From: Ignavibacteria bacterium
GTDB lineage: Bacteria; Bacteroidota; Ignavibacteria; UBA10030; SZUA-254
Assembly (NCBI GenBank): GCA_016178625.1
Contig: JACOSX010000136.1
Coordinates: forward strand, 1-61,346
Length of the DNA: 61,346 nt
Direction of reading: 5' to 3'
In this document: positions 15,256-23,373 of the stretch, one piece after another
Numbering within the stretch: the stretch's first letter is position 1
Layout of the letters: every line of letters begins with the position of its first letter
The notes under the pieces: model-generated
What the model was told of the DNA's origin: nothing
The model's database searches: none
Seen by the model: only the letters and a program-made list of their open reading frames with translations
Program-made: the position numbers and the translations under genes

Positions 15256-17904
15256 TCACTTGTTTTTGGAAAGGAGCTTGCATGCTTCAACGAGCCTGAT
15301 GAACTCCGCTCGATAACCTTGAAGGTCCGTCCCTGTGGAATTCTTTGCCGAGGTGATCACGTGCTCGTACGTCGATGTCCCTTTGAACTTTGAATCCCTC
15401 AAGAGCATACCGAACTCTGCGACAGAGGCGGCGAAGCGCAAGTTCTCGGACGCTCTCTCAAGGTCTTCTGTGTTATCCTTGAGAGCGTTTACCATGAGCT
15501 TGCTTGTGGTGTCGGTCGGTGGTTTGTACCGCAGCTTCACTGTAAGCATTTCATTCGATCGCTCTGCATCGGACGTGATCTGAACATTCTGATATTTCAG
15601 TGAGTCGATTGTCGGAAGATCCACCGTGCCGTCGGCAGGCACGATCTCATACAGTGCGGTCACAGTATGACCCGATCCTAACTCTCCGGCGTCTTTCTTG
15701 TCATCATTGAAGTCCTCCTTGGCAAGCAGACGATCTTCGTAACCGATCAATCGATATGCCTTCACCTTCGAGGGATTAAATTCGATCTGAATCTTAACGT
15801 CCTTTGCAATGGTATAGAGCGTACCAGCCATCTGTCCGACGAACACTTTCTTGGCTTCCTGGATATTGTCGATGTACGCGTAGTTGCCGTTCCCTTTATC
15901 GGCAAGCTTCTCCATCTTCGAATCTTTGTAGTTGCCCATGCCGAACCCGAGGACGGAAAGGTAAACGCCTTCGTTGCGTTGTTCTTCGATGATGCGAACG
16001 AGTTCGCCATCGCTGGAGACGCCGACGTTGAAATCACCATCGGTCGCGAGGATTACCCGGTTGTTACCGTCCTTTTTGAAATTCTCCTTGGCGACCTTGT
16101 ACGCAAGCTTGATACCCGCCCCTCCGGCAGTCGAACCACCCGCTTCAAGATTATCAATCGCCTGCATAATGGTTGCCTTCTCGCTCCCCGACGTTGAGGG
16201 AAGAACGAGTCCGGGGCTACCCGCATACACGACAATCGAGACTCTATCTCTGTCTCGCAGTTGATCGACGAGGAGGCGGAATGCAGACTTCACGAGCGGC
16301 AACTTGTTCGGCTCATTCATCGATCCGGAGACATCGATCAGGAAGACAAGATTACTGGGAGGCAGATTCTCCAACGGGATCTTCTTTCCCTGCAAACCGA
16401 TAAGCAGCAGCTTGTCGGAGGTATTCCACGGGCACGTTGTCACTTCCGTCGTGATCGAGAACGGATGCTTATCTTTCGGCTGAGGATAATCGTATGTGAA
16501 ATAATTGATCATCTCCTCGATCCTCACGGCGTCCTTTGGTGGGAACTGACCATTGTTGATGAACCGTCGAATGTTGCTGTACGATGCCGCGTCAACATCA
16601 ATAGAGAACGTTGATAGTGGATTCTTCAGTGCGTCGAGGAATTCATTTTCGTAGATGCGGTCGTACTGCTCGGTGTTGAACTCTTGCTCACCACCAAGAC
16701 CGATATTGTGGCCTTGCTGATTTTTCTCTCCTGGTTTTCCTTGTATACTATAAGTAGGTATTCCGTCGACAAGGTACTGAACCCCATTCGTTCTTCCTTT
16801 GCGAAGGAAAAGGTTATTCCCTTGTTTGACGATTCCCGCCTGTAGTTTCAACACATCCTGAACACCCTTGGCGGATGGAATAGCTTCGATTGATCTCCCG
16901 GTGGCCTGGAGTGCTGAAATGGACATCTGGTTTACCACCGGCTTCTGTGCACTGACCGTCACGCCCATGATTGCGACCTCGCTTGTGTTCAGAGAAAAAT
17001 TTAGCGAAGTGTTCTCATTCTGCGCGACCTTGACATCTCTTGTTTCAGTCTGTGTATAGCCCACCTGAGATGCACGAATACTATACGATCCTGGAGGGAC
17101 ACCGATAATAGTATACTTCCCATCAATGTCAGTTACAGAGCCGCGTGTGGTACCAACGACAAGCACGTTCACGCCGACCAGCGGAACACCTGTCGATTTA
17201 TCGGTTATTCTGCCAACAATTTTCCCTGTTCCAATTGGACCGATCGCAGGTGGAATATTTTGCTGTAGTTGAGTAATCAACGTAAGGCTGTCGTTAGGGG
17301 TAGCTGGTGCCACAGGTTGTTCTCTCTTTGGTTGTATACCGAGAGGTTTCTTACCATGCGGGGTTTCTCTGGAAGCCAAGTACTCCGATGGTTGCCCAGG
17401 AGTTTGAACGATCTTCGGCGGAGGAAATATCTGCTGTCTCGAAGTATCTTGAGTGATCCTTGGCGAAGTTGCCTCGGTTCCCTTCCGAGTCACAATTTGT
17501 TGTTCGGGCGCTGATCGATGCAACATTATCCAGAGCACACTGGCAGTCGCCAGGAGAAGAACAATAGCAGCCGCGCGAATATACCAGGTCGACATCCGAA
17601 TTCCTTGCAGTGGTAAGCTCGGCAACGAGAAAAGTTTTCCGTTTCTCCTGTTTGCTAACCCACCTTCCACAAGCGGCTTCTCTGGTGTGCGGAGGCGTGA
17701 CTCGATGCCTGTCCATAAGTCACGTTCCGGTTGAATGCTTTGAGGCAACGAAGAGATCTTCTCTCGTAGAGCGTTAAACATCTGGAGCTCTTGCTGGCAC
17801 ATGGTGCAGCTCTGGAGATGTTGCTCGAAGGCTTTGTGCTTGTCGGGCGGAAGTTGTCCGTCGACATAGTCATCAAGCTGGTCGTGTATATGCGTGTTGT
17901 TCAT
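15256..17904 (-). CDS. Anti-sigma zinc finger / CarboxypepD-plug / von Willebrand A fusion protein
   Basis: An 882-residue membrane-anchored multidomain protein. Residues 1-70 form a zinc-finger anti-sigma domain (H29, C33, C36 as HLQSCTMC). One transmembrane helix spans about 108-129. A carboxypeptidase-regulatory-like domain (about 228-305, GRITDKSTGVPLVGVNVLVVG) is followed by a TonB-plug-like segment (about 335-390, VQDVLKLQAGIVK...VDGIPTYS). A YfbK-type vWA module follows: the N-part at about 415-515, MIDAS DVSGSMN at 524-530 with a later ATDGD, then a DUF3520-like tail. It starts inside the sigma-factor stop (ATGA), so sigma and anti-sigma are coupled. A likely role is surface or periplasmic sensing linked to sigma release; that role is inferred. 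Confidence 0.88.
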   Translation of the reverse strand: MNNTHIHDQLDDYVDGQLPPDKHKAFEQHLQSCTMCQQELQMFNALREKISSLPQSIQPERDLWTGIESRLRTPEKPLVEGGLANRRNGKLFSLPSLPLQGIRMSTWYIRAAAIVLLLATASVLWIMLHRSAPEQQIVTRKGTEATSPRITQDTSRQQIFPPPKIVQTPGQPSEYLASRETPHGKKPLGIQPKREQPVAPATPNDSLTLITQLQQNIPPAIGPIGTGKIVGRITDKSTGVPLVGVNVLVVGTTRGSVTDIDGKYTIIGVPPGSYSIRASQVGYTQTETRDVKVAQNENTSLNFSLNTSEVAIMGVTVSAQKPVVNQMSISALQATGRSIEAIPSAKGVQDVLKLQAGIVKQGNNLFLRKGRTNGVQYLVDGIPTYSIQGKPGEKNQQGHNIGLGGEQEFNTEQYDRIYENEFLDALKNPLSTFSIDVDAASYSNIRRFINNGQFPPKDAVRIEEMINYFTYDYPQPKDKHPFSITTEVTTCPWNTSDKLLLIGLQGKKIPLENLPPSNLVFLIDVSGSMNEPNKLPLVKSAFRLLVDQLRDRDRVSIVVYAGSPGLVLPSTSGSEKATIMQAIDNLEAGGSTAGGAGIKLAYKVAKENFKKDGNNRVILATDGDFNVGVSSDGELVRIIEEQRNEGVYLSVLGFGMGNYKDSKMEKLADKGNGNYAYIDNIQEAKKVFVGQMAGTLYTIAKDVKIQIEFNPSKVKAYRLIGYEDRLLAKEDFNDDKKDAGELGSGHTVTALYEIVPADGTVDLPTIDSLKYQNVQITSDAERSNEMLTVKLRYKPPTDTTSKLMVNALKDNTEDLERASENLRFAASVAEFGMLLRDSKFKGTSTYEHVITSAKNSTGTDLQGYRAEFIRLVEACKLLSKNK

Positions 17905-18458
17905 CGTTGTAATCGCTCCTTCAAAAGTTTGCGCGCCCTGTGAAGCTGCGCCTTCGATGTGCCCGTCGCAAGTCCCATCATCTCAGCGATCTCGTTGTGC
18001 TGATATCCTTCGATGTCATGCAGAACGAAGATCGCCCTTGCTTGCGGTGGCAGAGAGGCAATCGCATCCTCAAGATCGATGCCTGTTGAGGGAGGTGTCG
18101 TGTGTTCGATGCTATCATAAAAATCCAGATCATCGGTAGACTCGACTCGAGCAGTGCGGCGTCGCTGTGTTCGTAGGTCAAGCAACACGACGTTCACGGC
18201 AATGCGATGAAGCCATGAAGAGAAAGCGCTTTCTCCTCTGAAGCTCCCCAACATTTCCCATGCGCGGATGAAGGCTACTTGCGTAAGCTCTTCAGCCCGT
18301 TCCGTGTTGCTGAGGATTCTCAGGCACACCGCATACACTCGCCCGACATGCTGACGGTATAGAATCTCAAAAGCTCCCTTGTCACCTGCCTGTGCACGGG
18401 AAACGATGTCTTGGTCGTCGGTCGTTATTGCACTATGTGGTTCCAACATAAGCTCCAC
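17901..18458 (-). CDS. ECF-family RNA polymerase sigma factor
   Basis: A 185-residue sigma-70-family factor of the extracytoplasmic-function type. Region 2 is FEILYRQHVGRVYAVCLRIL...AEELTQVAFIRAWEML with FSSWLHRIAVN. Region 4 is IASLPPQARAIFVLHDIEGYQHNEIAEMM followed by GTSKAQLHRARKLL. The start is either GTG 18458 or ATG 18449; a GTGGAG lies very close to the second. It is transcribed from the promoter at 18581-18609 with a leader of about 115 nt and is coupled by a 4-bp overlap to its presumed anti-sigma partner. Confidence 0.93.
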   Translation of the reverse strand: MELMLEPHSAITTDDQDIVSRAQAGDKGAFEILYRQHVGRVYAVCLRILSNTERAEELTQVAFIRAWEMLGSFRGESAFSSWLHRIAVNVVLLDLRTQRRRTARVESTDDLDFYDSIEHTTPPSTGIDLEDAIASLPPQARAIFVLHDIEGYQHNEIAEMMGLATGTSKAQLHRARKLLKERLQR

Positions 18459-18580
18459 TGTTGCACGCGTTAAGTGTGTGTTGTGTCTTTATTGATAGGA
18501 TTCCGTCACGCATAAGAAGGTTTGAAAGGGAAAGGATGACTGTTCGGAAGTTCATCTGGATATCTTCCTGTTCTTAGAAG

Positions 18581-18609
18581 AATGTACCAAGAAAGCCTCC
18601 AACTGTCAA
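18581..18609 (-). promoter_or_regulatory. Housekeeping-type promoter for ECF sigma operon
   Basis: Minus strand TTGACA (18604-18609), 17-bp spacer, TACATT (18581-18586). The -35, -10 and 13 of 17 spacer bases match the promoter at 28102-28130, so 25 of 29 positions are shared. No distinct ECF-type (AAC...CGTC) promoter was recognised. Confidence 0.75.
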
Positions 18610-18652
18610 TACAAAGCAGGTTTGGAGTTTAATCCTATGCTCAGTGAACGAA

Positions 18653-18688
18653 AAACCCGCCCATGTCTCTTCATGCATGAGCGGGTTT
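18653..18688 (-). terminator. Hairpin terminator downstream of MOSC gene
   Basis: AAACCCGCxCATG (18653-18665) pairs with CATGxGCGGGTTT (18676-18688), with one mismatch, around a 10-nt loop. On the minus strand it is followed by TTTTTCG, which fits intrinsic termination of transcripts from the MOSC direction before the sigma promoter. The stretch 18690-18872 contains only a GTGAGACT/AGTCTCAC hairpin (18739-18766) and no gene. Confidence 0.6.
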
Positions 18689-18872
18689 GGTATTAGTTTA
18701 TGAGTTTTGTAAATCTGATGAAAGGTAGGATCGAACGTGAGACTGAAGGGTGATGAGTCTCACTACTCCGGCTTTCAAAGAGAAAAAAGAGAGGAAATCG
18801 TGGAGTGGAACTTCGCCTTGTTCGCAATGCATTTCTTCCCGTGCGGCCAACTAAGAGGTGGTGAAAACAATC

Positions 18873-19601
18873 TTAGTCCTCATCCAGAAATACTCGATCA
18901 CCTGCCGAGACGGTACCAACCTTCATCATAGAGGCATACACCCCCGCGCAATTCTTTTGGGAGCGGGCGATCGTCTTGAGCACACGAGGCTCTGCGACAG
19001 CAGTCTCAGGGTCGAGATTCACCATCACGCATCGCACATCCTGTATCGTGATGCGGACCGCAGGCGATTGAGCATGATCGCCCAGCACAAGCGTCTTGCC
19101 GATCCATGTAGCTTCCAGTACGGGCGCGTTATTGATTGACTCGATGAGGAGATTGGGGCGAAACCGGCGCGCATCCAAGCTGCAGCCCGATTCCGTTTCG
19201 AGATTCTTGATGGTTGTCGTGCTGATCAGGGAAACGGGCGAGTCGTCAAAGATGCCGTTGTCCACGCGGATCAACGTGATGTCTGTGCCATACGCCGCGA
19301 TGAGTTGTTGACGCAATGACTCGCTTTCCACCTCGACATCAATGCCGTCCGGAGTACGCACGCGCACGGATGGAGACAATGCATCGCCGGCATCAGTGTG
19401 GTAGGCTTTATACCGGATGAGTTCCGGCATCTTGCTGGCAGTGAGCCACGGAAAACCGCTCATGTTTCCTGCCCGCACGAACGCAAAGCGGCGATCGCCG
19501 TTGATGCCATGCCAGCCGAGTTCGGCTGATGTGAGCTGCTCACCCGCCATCGATTTGACAGGATAACGGAAGATGGATTTGATGGTGCCGACTTGGTGCA
19601 T
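18873..19601 (-). CDS. MOSC-domain protein (molybdenum cofactor sulfurase C-terminal-like)
   Basis: A 242-residue protein with the MOSC N-terminal beta-barrel (VGTIKSIFRYPVKSMAGEQL, GINGDRRFAFV) and the MOSC domain (SLISTTTIKNLE, DARRFRPNLLIE, WIGKTLVLGD). The conserved sulfur-carrying Cys is in VRCVMVNLDPETAV. MOSC proteins bind molybdenum cofactor and transfer sulfur or reduce N-hydroxylated compounds (YcbX/mARC type). It is cytosolic. It follows the DUF3224 gene by 69 bp in the same direction. The degenerate CTTGCCCTGAGCGAAGTCGA stretch in that gap resembles a widespread palindromic repeat. Confidence 0.88.
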   Translation of the reverse strand: MHQVGTIKSIFRYPVKSMAGEQLTSAELGWHGINGDRRFAFVRAGNMSGFPWLTASKMPELIRYKAYHTDAGDALSPSVRVRTPDGIDVEVESESLRQQLIAAYGTDITLIRVDNGIFDDSPVSLISTTTIKNLETESGCSLDARRFRPNLLIESINNAPVLEATWIGKTLVLGDHAQSPAVRITIQDVRCVMVNLDPETAVAEPRVLKTIARSQKNCAGVYASMMKVGTVSAGDRVFLDED

Positions 19602-19670
19602 GAGATTTATGGATGATGAGATGTTAGGTTAGCTTGCCCTGAGCGAAGTCGACAAACATTCGGCTGGATT

Positions 19671-20219
19671 TCAATGGGGTTCGGCAAGCGTGTACCCGAA
19701 CTCGTAGAAGTGCTTCCCGTCGACGATGTTGATCGTCATTTTGCCGGCGAGCCCAACGAGCTGATCGGTGCCGGAATCGGGCACGACAGTGATAATGAGT
19801 TGCGGGGTACCGCGCGTCATGGTGCCACTGTGCTGCAGTGCGAAGGTGCCTCTGCGACCATGCAGCGTTCCGATGACCCGCTCCATCGCGACGTAACCGC
19901 CCGACGAGCCTTTTACGCCCGTGCCGACGTCCAGCATCTGGCCTTTGCTGGTACCTTCCAGATCGCCGTGGAACTGCTTATCGATCGACATCCTGCCCAC
20001 GGTCGGGTCTCCGACTTTGTCGTCCTGCACCTGAGGATTCAATTTCACTTCAAACGTTCCGCTTGCATGATTCGTCACGACCGACTCCTTTTGGACTGTA
20101 TTTGGAACTGGTGAATGGGTTTGTGTGTGTGCGAAGGAGCCAAAGCCAAGGAATAGGCAGAGACCCACGATGACACCAGCCCCACCGCGAGATTTGTTTT
20201 TCATACTAGCTTTGTGCAT
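19671..20219 (-). CDS. Exported DUF3224 protein
   Basis: A 182-residue protein with a signal peptide (GVIVGLCLFLGFGSFAHTQ) and a DUF3224 domain: ASGTFEVKLNPQ, GRMSIDKQFHGDLEGTSKGQML, GSSGGYVAMERVIGTLHGRRGTFALQHSGTM and GTDQLVGLAGKMTINI. The domain is an allene-oxide-cyclase-like small beta-barrel of unknown function; most family members are cytosolic, so the signal peptide is notable. The start at 20219 has GAGGT seven bases upstream. It is translated just 11 bp after the DinB gene stop, probably as one operon. Confidence 0.85.
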   Translation of the reverse strand: MHKASMKNKSRGGAGVIVGLCLFLGFGSFAHTQTHSPVPNTVQKESVVTNHASGTFEVKLNPQVQDDKVGDPTVGRMSIDKQFHGDLEGTSKGQMLDVGTGVKGSSGGYVAMERVIGTLHGRRGTFALQHSGTMTRGTPQLIITVVPDSGTDQLVGLAGKMTINIVDGKHFYEFGYTLAEPH

Positions 20220-20230
20220 TCCAGTTACCT

Positions 20231-20755
20231 CTATACGTACCGCGTCTTCAAGATTTCCAAATGATGTCGTTCGTGTCCAACAAGAATATACGCAAGCGAA
20301 CGAACCGTGAATTCACAATCGCTCGCAATGCCGCGACGCTTCCATGCCTCTTCGGTCAATTGCCGGAAGAAGCACAGATTTGATCTCCGAACGAGCTCGA
20401 ATTCGGTGACTACATCTTCGAGCCGTTGAGTTCCAAATGTAGCAGCTTTCATCCAATCGTCCTGTTCCATGCTGGGCAGTGCCCCTGGGGTGCTGCGAGC
20501 AAAGAATAAAGCGCGGTGTGCAAAGACCCGTTCGGCATCACTCACATGCCCAATCACTTCCTTGACACTCCACTTGCCCGGCGCATAGCGTTTGTCACCG
20601 GCGGAATTCGGCAGAGAGCGGAGAAACCCAAGCGTCTGTTCTATCTGAAGAGCCATTGCCTGGATAATATCGTTCTCGGGTACAAGTTGAATGTATTTCC
20701 CATAATAGGGAGCGTGCTCTGATGAGTCAGGTCTTCCGGTTGCAAAGTGCGACAT
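20231..20755 (-). CDS. DinB-superfamily protein
   Basis: A 174-residue DinB-fold protein. Motifs: DKRYAPGKWSVKEVIGHVSDAERVFAHRAL near the middle and LVGHERHHLEILKTRYV at the C-terminus, supplying the three His metal ligands of DinB-like proteins. Many act as thiol-dependent transferases or detoxification enzymes. The ATG at 20755 (MSHFATGRP) is chosen because the promoter -10 at 20778-20783 lies inside the longer reading frame. It heads an apparent operon with DUF3224 and MOSC genes. Confidence 0.87.
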   Translation of the reverse strand: MSHFATGRPDSSEHAPYYGKYIQLVPENDIIQAMALQIEQTLGFLRSLPNSAGDKRYAPGKWSVKEVIGHVSDAERVFAHRALFFARSTPGALPSMEQDDWMKAATFGTQRLEDVVTEFELVRRSNLCFFRQLTEEAWKRRGIASDCEFTVRSLAYILVGHERHHLEILKTRYV

Positions 20756-20777
20756 TGGTTCTCTCTTTCTTTGAAGA

Positions 20778-20806
20778 AATGTAGGAAGAAAGGTGGATAG
20801 TGTCAA
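20778..20806 (-). promoter_or_regulatory. Promoter for DinB-DUF3224-MOSC genes
   Basis: Minus strand TTGACA (20801-20806), 17-bp spacer, TACATT (20778-20783), about 25 bp from the chosen DinB start. Confidence 0.72.
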
Positions 20807-20816
20807 CTATCGAAAG

Positions 20817-20849
20817 AAGAGCGACGCACCTTCGAGGTGCGTCGCTCTT
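20817..20849 (-). terminator. Perfect 15-bp stem hairpin, probable terminator
   Basis: AAGAGCGACGCACCT (20817-20831) and AGGTGCGTCGCTCTT (20835-20849) form a perfect stem with a 3-nt loop, followed on the minus strand by TTCTTTC. It begins 3 nt after the stop of the permease remnant, so it was probably that gene's terminator. The core GTGCGTCGC also appears in palindromes at 32730-32774 and 41427-41461. Confidence 0.6.
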
Positions 20850-20852
20850 AGG

Positions 20853-20957
20853 CTACTCATATCGCAACGATTCCACCGGATCAACGCCCTCCGCTTTCCG
20901 AGCTGGAGATAATCCGGCAAGCAGACCGACACCGACGTCGATGAACACGGGTATCAA
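20853..20957 (-). pseudogene. C-terminal remnant of a MacB/FtsX-type ABC permease
   Basis: In frame on the minus strand, 34 residues ending in GLLAGLSPARKAEGVDPVESLRYE and a TAG stop. This is the exact C-terminal signature of MacB-type permeases and compares with LDPIESLRYE at the ends of the permeases at 50556-51815 and 51831-53090. The frame is closed upstream by a stop just before 20957 and nothing else of the gene remains between it and purE. It is best explained as the relic of a deleted permease gene. Confidence 0.75.
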
Positions 20958-20983
20958 CTAAATGACTTGGAACGCTAGTGGAG

Positions 20984-21502
20984 TTATTTCTTGGAAGAAG
21001 TTTTATATCCCTCCTGCTCGAGCTTCATTGCTGCTTCTTCAACTTTTGTTTGAAGTTTGCGCTTGAAGTCCTGGAGTTTCTTTTCAATGTTCTTATCCGA
21101 CGTCCCAATAATTTGCGCGGCGAGGATTCCGGCATTCTCTGCACCGTTTAAGGCAACGGTTGCCACGGGAATGCCTGCTGGCATCTGGAGCATCGAGAGG
21201 ATGGAATCCCATCCATCCAGCGAGTTGCTTGATTTGATCGGGACGCCGATCACCGGAAGGGTCGTGAGAGAGGCAACGACACCCGGAAGGTGCGCCGCCC
21301 CGCCGGCTCCAGCAATGATCGCCAGTAATCCTCGTTCTCTCGCGGTCGAAGCGTACTTGAATGCTCGATCCGGTGTTCGGTGTGCCGAGACGATTGTCAT
21401 CTCAAAGGGAATGCCGAACGATTCGAGAATCCCCGCTGCTTCCGACATAATTGGGAGATCCGATTTACTTCCCATGATGATGCCGACCAAGGGTTTTTTC
21501 AT
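20984..21502 (-). CDS. purE: N5-carboxyaminoimidazole ribonucleotide mutase
   Basis: Class I PurE of 172 residues, which converts N5-CAIR to CAIR in purine biosynthesis in the cytosol as an octamer. Motifs: [50 protein letters not shown] and [19 protein letters not shown]. The SAHRT His and [10 protein letters not shown] loop are the catalytic elements. The C-terminus carries a charged tail after the usual end. purK is not adjacent. Expressed from the promoter at 21558-21586. Confidence 0.96.
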   Translation of the reverse strand: MKKPLVGIIMGSKSDLPIMSEAAGILESFGIPFEMTIVSAHRTPDRAFKYASTARERGLLAIIAGAGGAAHLPGVVASLTTLPVIGVPIKSSNSLDGWDSILSMLQMPAGIPVATVALNGAENAGILAAQIIGTSDKNIEKKLQDFKRKLQTKVEEAAMKLEQEGYKTSSKK

Positions 21503-21557
21503 GCAACGACTTTCAGGTTATGTCTAACAGAGAACGATTATTGCTTGAGAGAGGAAC

Positions 21558-21586
21558 AATATAGAAAGGAAAACAATGCGATACAA
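21558..21586 (-). promoter_or_regulatory. purE promoter
   Basis: Minus strand TTGTAT (21581-21586), 17-bp spacer, TATATT (21558-21563). The cruciform element copy 2 begins six bases upstream of the -35. Confidence 0.6.
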
Positions 21587-21591
21587 CTTTT

Positions 21592-21701
21592 GGTGCTGGC
21601 TCACTTTGAGAAATCACAGCGGTCACGGACCATTCCGTGACCGAATTCTGTGCTTGTGTCACGGTGTGGACCGTGACACCTGTGAAACTGAGCCACCACC
21701 C
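21592..21701. repeat. Cruciform palindromic element, family A copy 2
   Basis: A 110-bp copy of the element at 6759-6891, same orientation. Outer arms GGTGCTGGCTCAC / CTGAGCCACCACC; inner hairpins GGTCACGGA-CCAT-TCCGTGACC and TGTCACGGT-GTGG-ACCGTGACA. It is more compact than copy 1, lacking the nested hairpin. It lies between purE (promoter side) and the RidA stop codon. Confidence 0.82.
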
Positions 21702-21711
21702 AACTTTTCGA

Positions 21712-22107
21712 TCACAACTCTGCTGTAATCACTGCATCTGCTTCGATTTCTACCAGCATGTCCGGGTGAATCAGTCTGCTGATTTCTACCATTGTTGTTG
21801 CCGGGCGGATCGCTCCGAAGAATTCTGCGTGCGCTTTACCGATGTTCTCCCAATCGTCGATATTCTTCACATACATCCTCGTGCGGACAACATCCTTCAA
21901 CGCAGCACCCGCCTTGTTGAGTGCGGCTTCAATGTTCCGGATCGCCTGTACCGTCTGTGTATATGGGTCGCCGACTCCGACAACAATCCCGCCAGCATCG
22001 GTAGCAGCTGTCCCGGTAACGAAGATGTGTTGTCCAACCCGGACTGCGCGCGAATATCCTACAATTGGCTCCCAACGCGTTCCGGAGGAGATGTTGATCC
22101 TTTGCAT
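21712..22107 (-). CDS. RidA/YjgF-family protein
   Basis: A 131-residue member of the RidA superfamily, which hydrolyses reactive enamine/imine intermediates or related substrates. Motifs: [48 protein letters not shown], and [19 protein letters not shown] with a late Glu in EIEADAVI. The Arg in the FG-IRPATT motif corresponds to the substrate-contacting Arg of the family. The ATG at 22107 is preferred over a TTG four codons earlier. It is cytosolic. It stands alone, followed by the cruciform repeat. Confidence 0.88.
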   Translation of the reverse strand: MQRINISSGTRWEPIVGYSRAVRVGQHIFVTGTAATDAGGIVVGVGDPYTQTVQAIRNIEAALNKAGAALKDVVRTRMYVKNIDDWENIGKAHAEFFGAIRPATTMVEISRLIHPDMLVEIEADAVITAEL

Positions 22108-22265
22108 GTTGGCGTTCAATGACAGATGAATTTTAGAACACTCCTGAACTACATGAAGGAACGCGGCGTGAATGCTCTTCGCTTCGTAACCGCATCAACG
22201 TACGATACCCCACGGTACCGCATTGATGAGGTGCATAGTGTCCATCGTCATCGGGCATGAAGTCG

Positions 22266-22658
22266 TTAGTTCGCCATCGCACGGAGCGTGAACCGTGGGA
22301 TCGCCACCCGATAATATTCTCCCTTCCCTCGCTGCATCAGATATGTGCCTTCCATGGTGCCTTCAAAAGTTTCGAGAATGCAGAAGCTATTGTACTCGTG
22401 CGCTTCTCCCGGTGCAATCACGGGCTGCTTGCCCACCACGCCTTCGCCTTCAACTTCTTCCACGCGTCCGCCGGCATGATTGATAAACCAGTGTCGCCTG
22501 AGGAGCTGTACGTTCTCGGTGCCATGGTTTTCAATACGGACGAAGTAAGCGAACACAAACTTCCGAGCTAAGACGTCGGATTGACCATCGAGATAGACAG
22601 GTCGTACCCTGATGGTAATATCTGCCGTTGTTGCTGAGTATGTGTTTGTAGTGTTCAT
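22266..22658 (-). CDS. apaG: ApaG-family protein
   Basis: A 130-residue ApaG domain protein with a fibronectin-III-like beta fold. Diagnostic stretches: ADITIRVRPVYLDGQS, VFAYFVRIENHGTENVQLLRRHWFI, VEEVEGEGVVGKQPVIAPGEAHEYNSF and GTMEGTYLM. In proteobacteria ApaG is linked to Co2+/Mg2+ resistance and Ap4A levels; its biochemical role is still unclear. Length is normal. It is a single gene between RidA and the GNAT gene; the 145 bp between RidA and apaG holds no recognisable feature. Confidence 0.93.
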   Translation of the reverse strand: MNTTNTYSATTADITIRVRPVYLDGQSDVLARKFVFAYFVRIENHGTENVQLLRRHWFINHAGGRVEEVEGEGVVGKQPVIAPGEAHEYNSFCILETFEGTMEGTYLMQRGKGEYYRVAIPRFTLRAMAN

Positions 22659-22737
22659 ATCTCACTAGATTCTATAGCCGACAGGGAAACCACCCAATTG
22701 TACAAATTTTCTTGGTCAAATGGAAATCATCTCGTGC

Positions 22738-23373
22738 CTACAGTTTCGATGTGTCTGATGAATAAATTTTTTTCTCCAAGTGTCGCTTCACTGTGGGCCA
22801 TTCCGTATCGATGATGCTGTAATACACCGAGTGCCTGATCCGTCCATTGGGAGCAATCATGTGGTTTCGTAGGATGCCCTCTTCCTTTGCCCCAATCCGC
22901 ACGAGCGCGTTGCGCGATTGATGGTTCAATGAGTCGGTTTTGAACTCTACACGGATGCAACCGAGAGTCTCAAATGCATGCTTCAATAAAAGGTACTTTG
23001 TTTCGGTGTTTACAATAGTTCGCTGCCACGTTCGCGCAACCCATGTCCAGCCGATCTCCAGTCGGCGATTTGCGCTATCAATATTTCCGTAACGCGTGCT
23101 GCCGACGGCTTCGCCGGATGATTTCTCGATGATGACGAAGGGCAGTGCTGTTCCCTCCGCCTGCCACGTAAGAGCGGTCTCGATATACTGGCGCATATCG
23201 TCGGGTGTGCGGATGAGCGTCATGGTAACTTTCCATAGCCCTGGATCGAGACCGACTTGACAAAGCGCAGCGTGGTGGCTGAGGGAGAGCGGCTCGAGTC
23301 GAACGTGAGTTCCATCGAGTGTCAGCGGATGAATGAGCGTCGTACCGCTCATCTGTGTTTTCAGCTCAGGCAT
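22738..23373 (-). CDS. GNAT-family N-acetyltransferase (RimJ/RimL-like)
   Basis: A 211-residue acetyltransferase of the RimJ/RimL type. GTHVRLEPLSLSHHAAL opens the fold, EAVGSTRYGNIDSANRRLEIGWTWV is the beta4/acceptor region, and the acetyl-CoA pyrophosphate loop lies around ARTWQRTIVNTETKYLLLKHAFE. The C-terminal part is NALVRIGAKEEGILRNHM. Substrate is unknown. The start at 23373 has GGAAG five bases upstream and overlaps the end of the permease gene by 8 bp, so it is probably translated from the same mRNA. Confidence 0.87.
   Translation of the reverse strand: MPELKTQMSGTTLIHPLTLDGTHVRLEPLSLSHHAALCQVGLDPGLWKVTMTLIRTPDDMRQYIETALTWQAEGTALPFVIIEKSSGEAVGSTRYGNIDSANRRLEIGWTWVARTWQRTIVNTETKYLLLKHAFETLGCIRVEFKTDSLNHQSRNALVRIGAKEEGILRNHMIAPNGRIRHSVYYSIIDTEWPTVKRHLEKKIYSSDTSKL

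Noticed and set aside
22129-22260. 44-codon plus-strand frame ([14 protein letters not shown]...) between RidA and apaG
   Set aside because: It looks slightly protein-like and could be a gene remnant, but there is no ribosome binding site and no recognised family.
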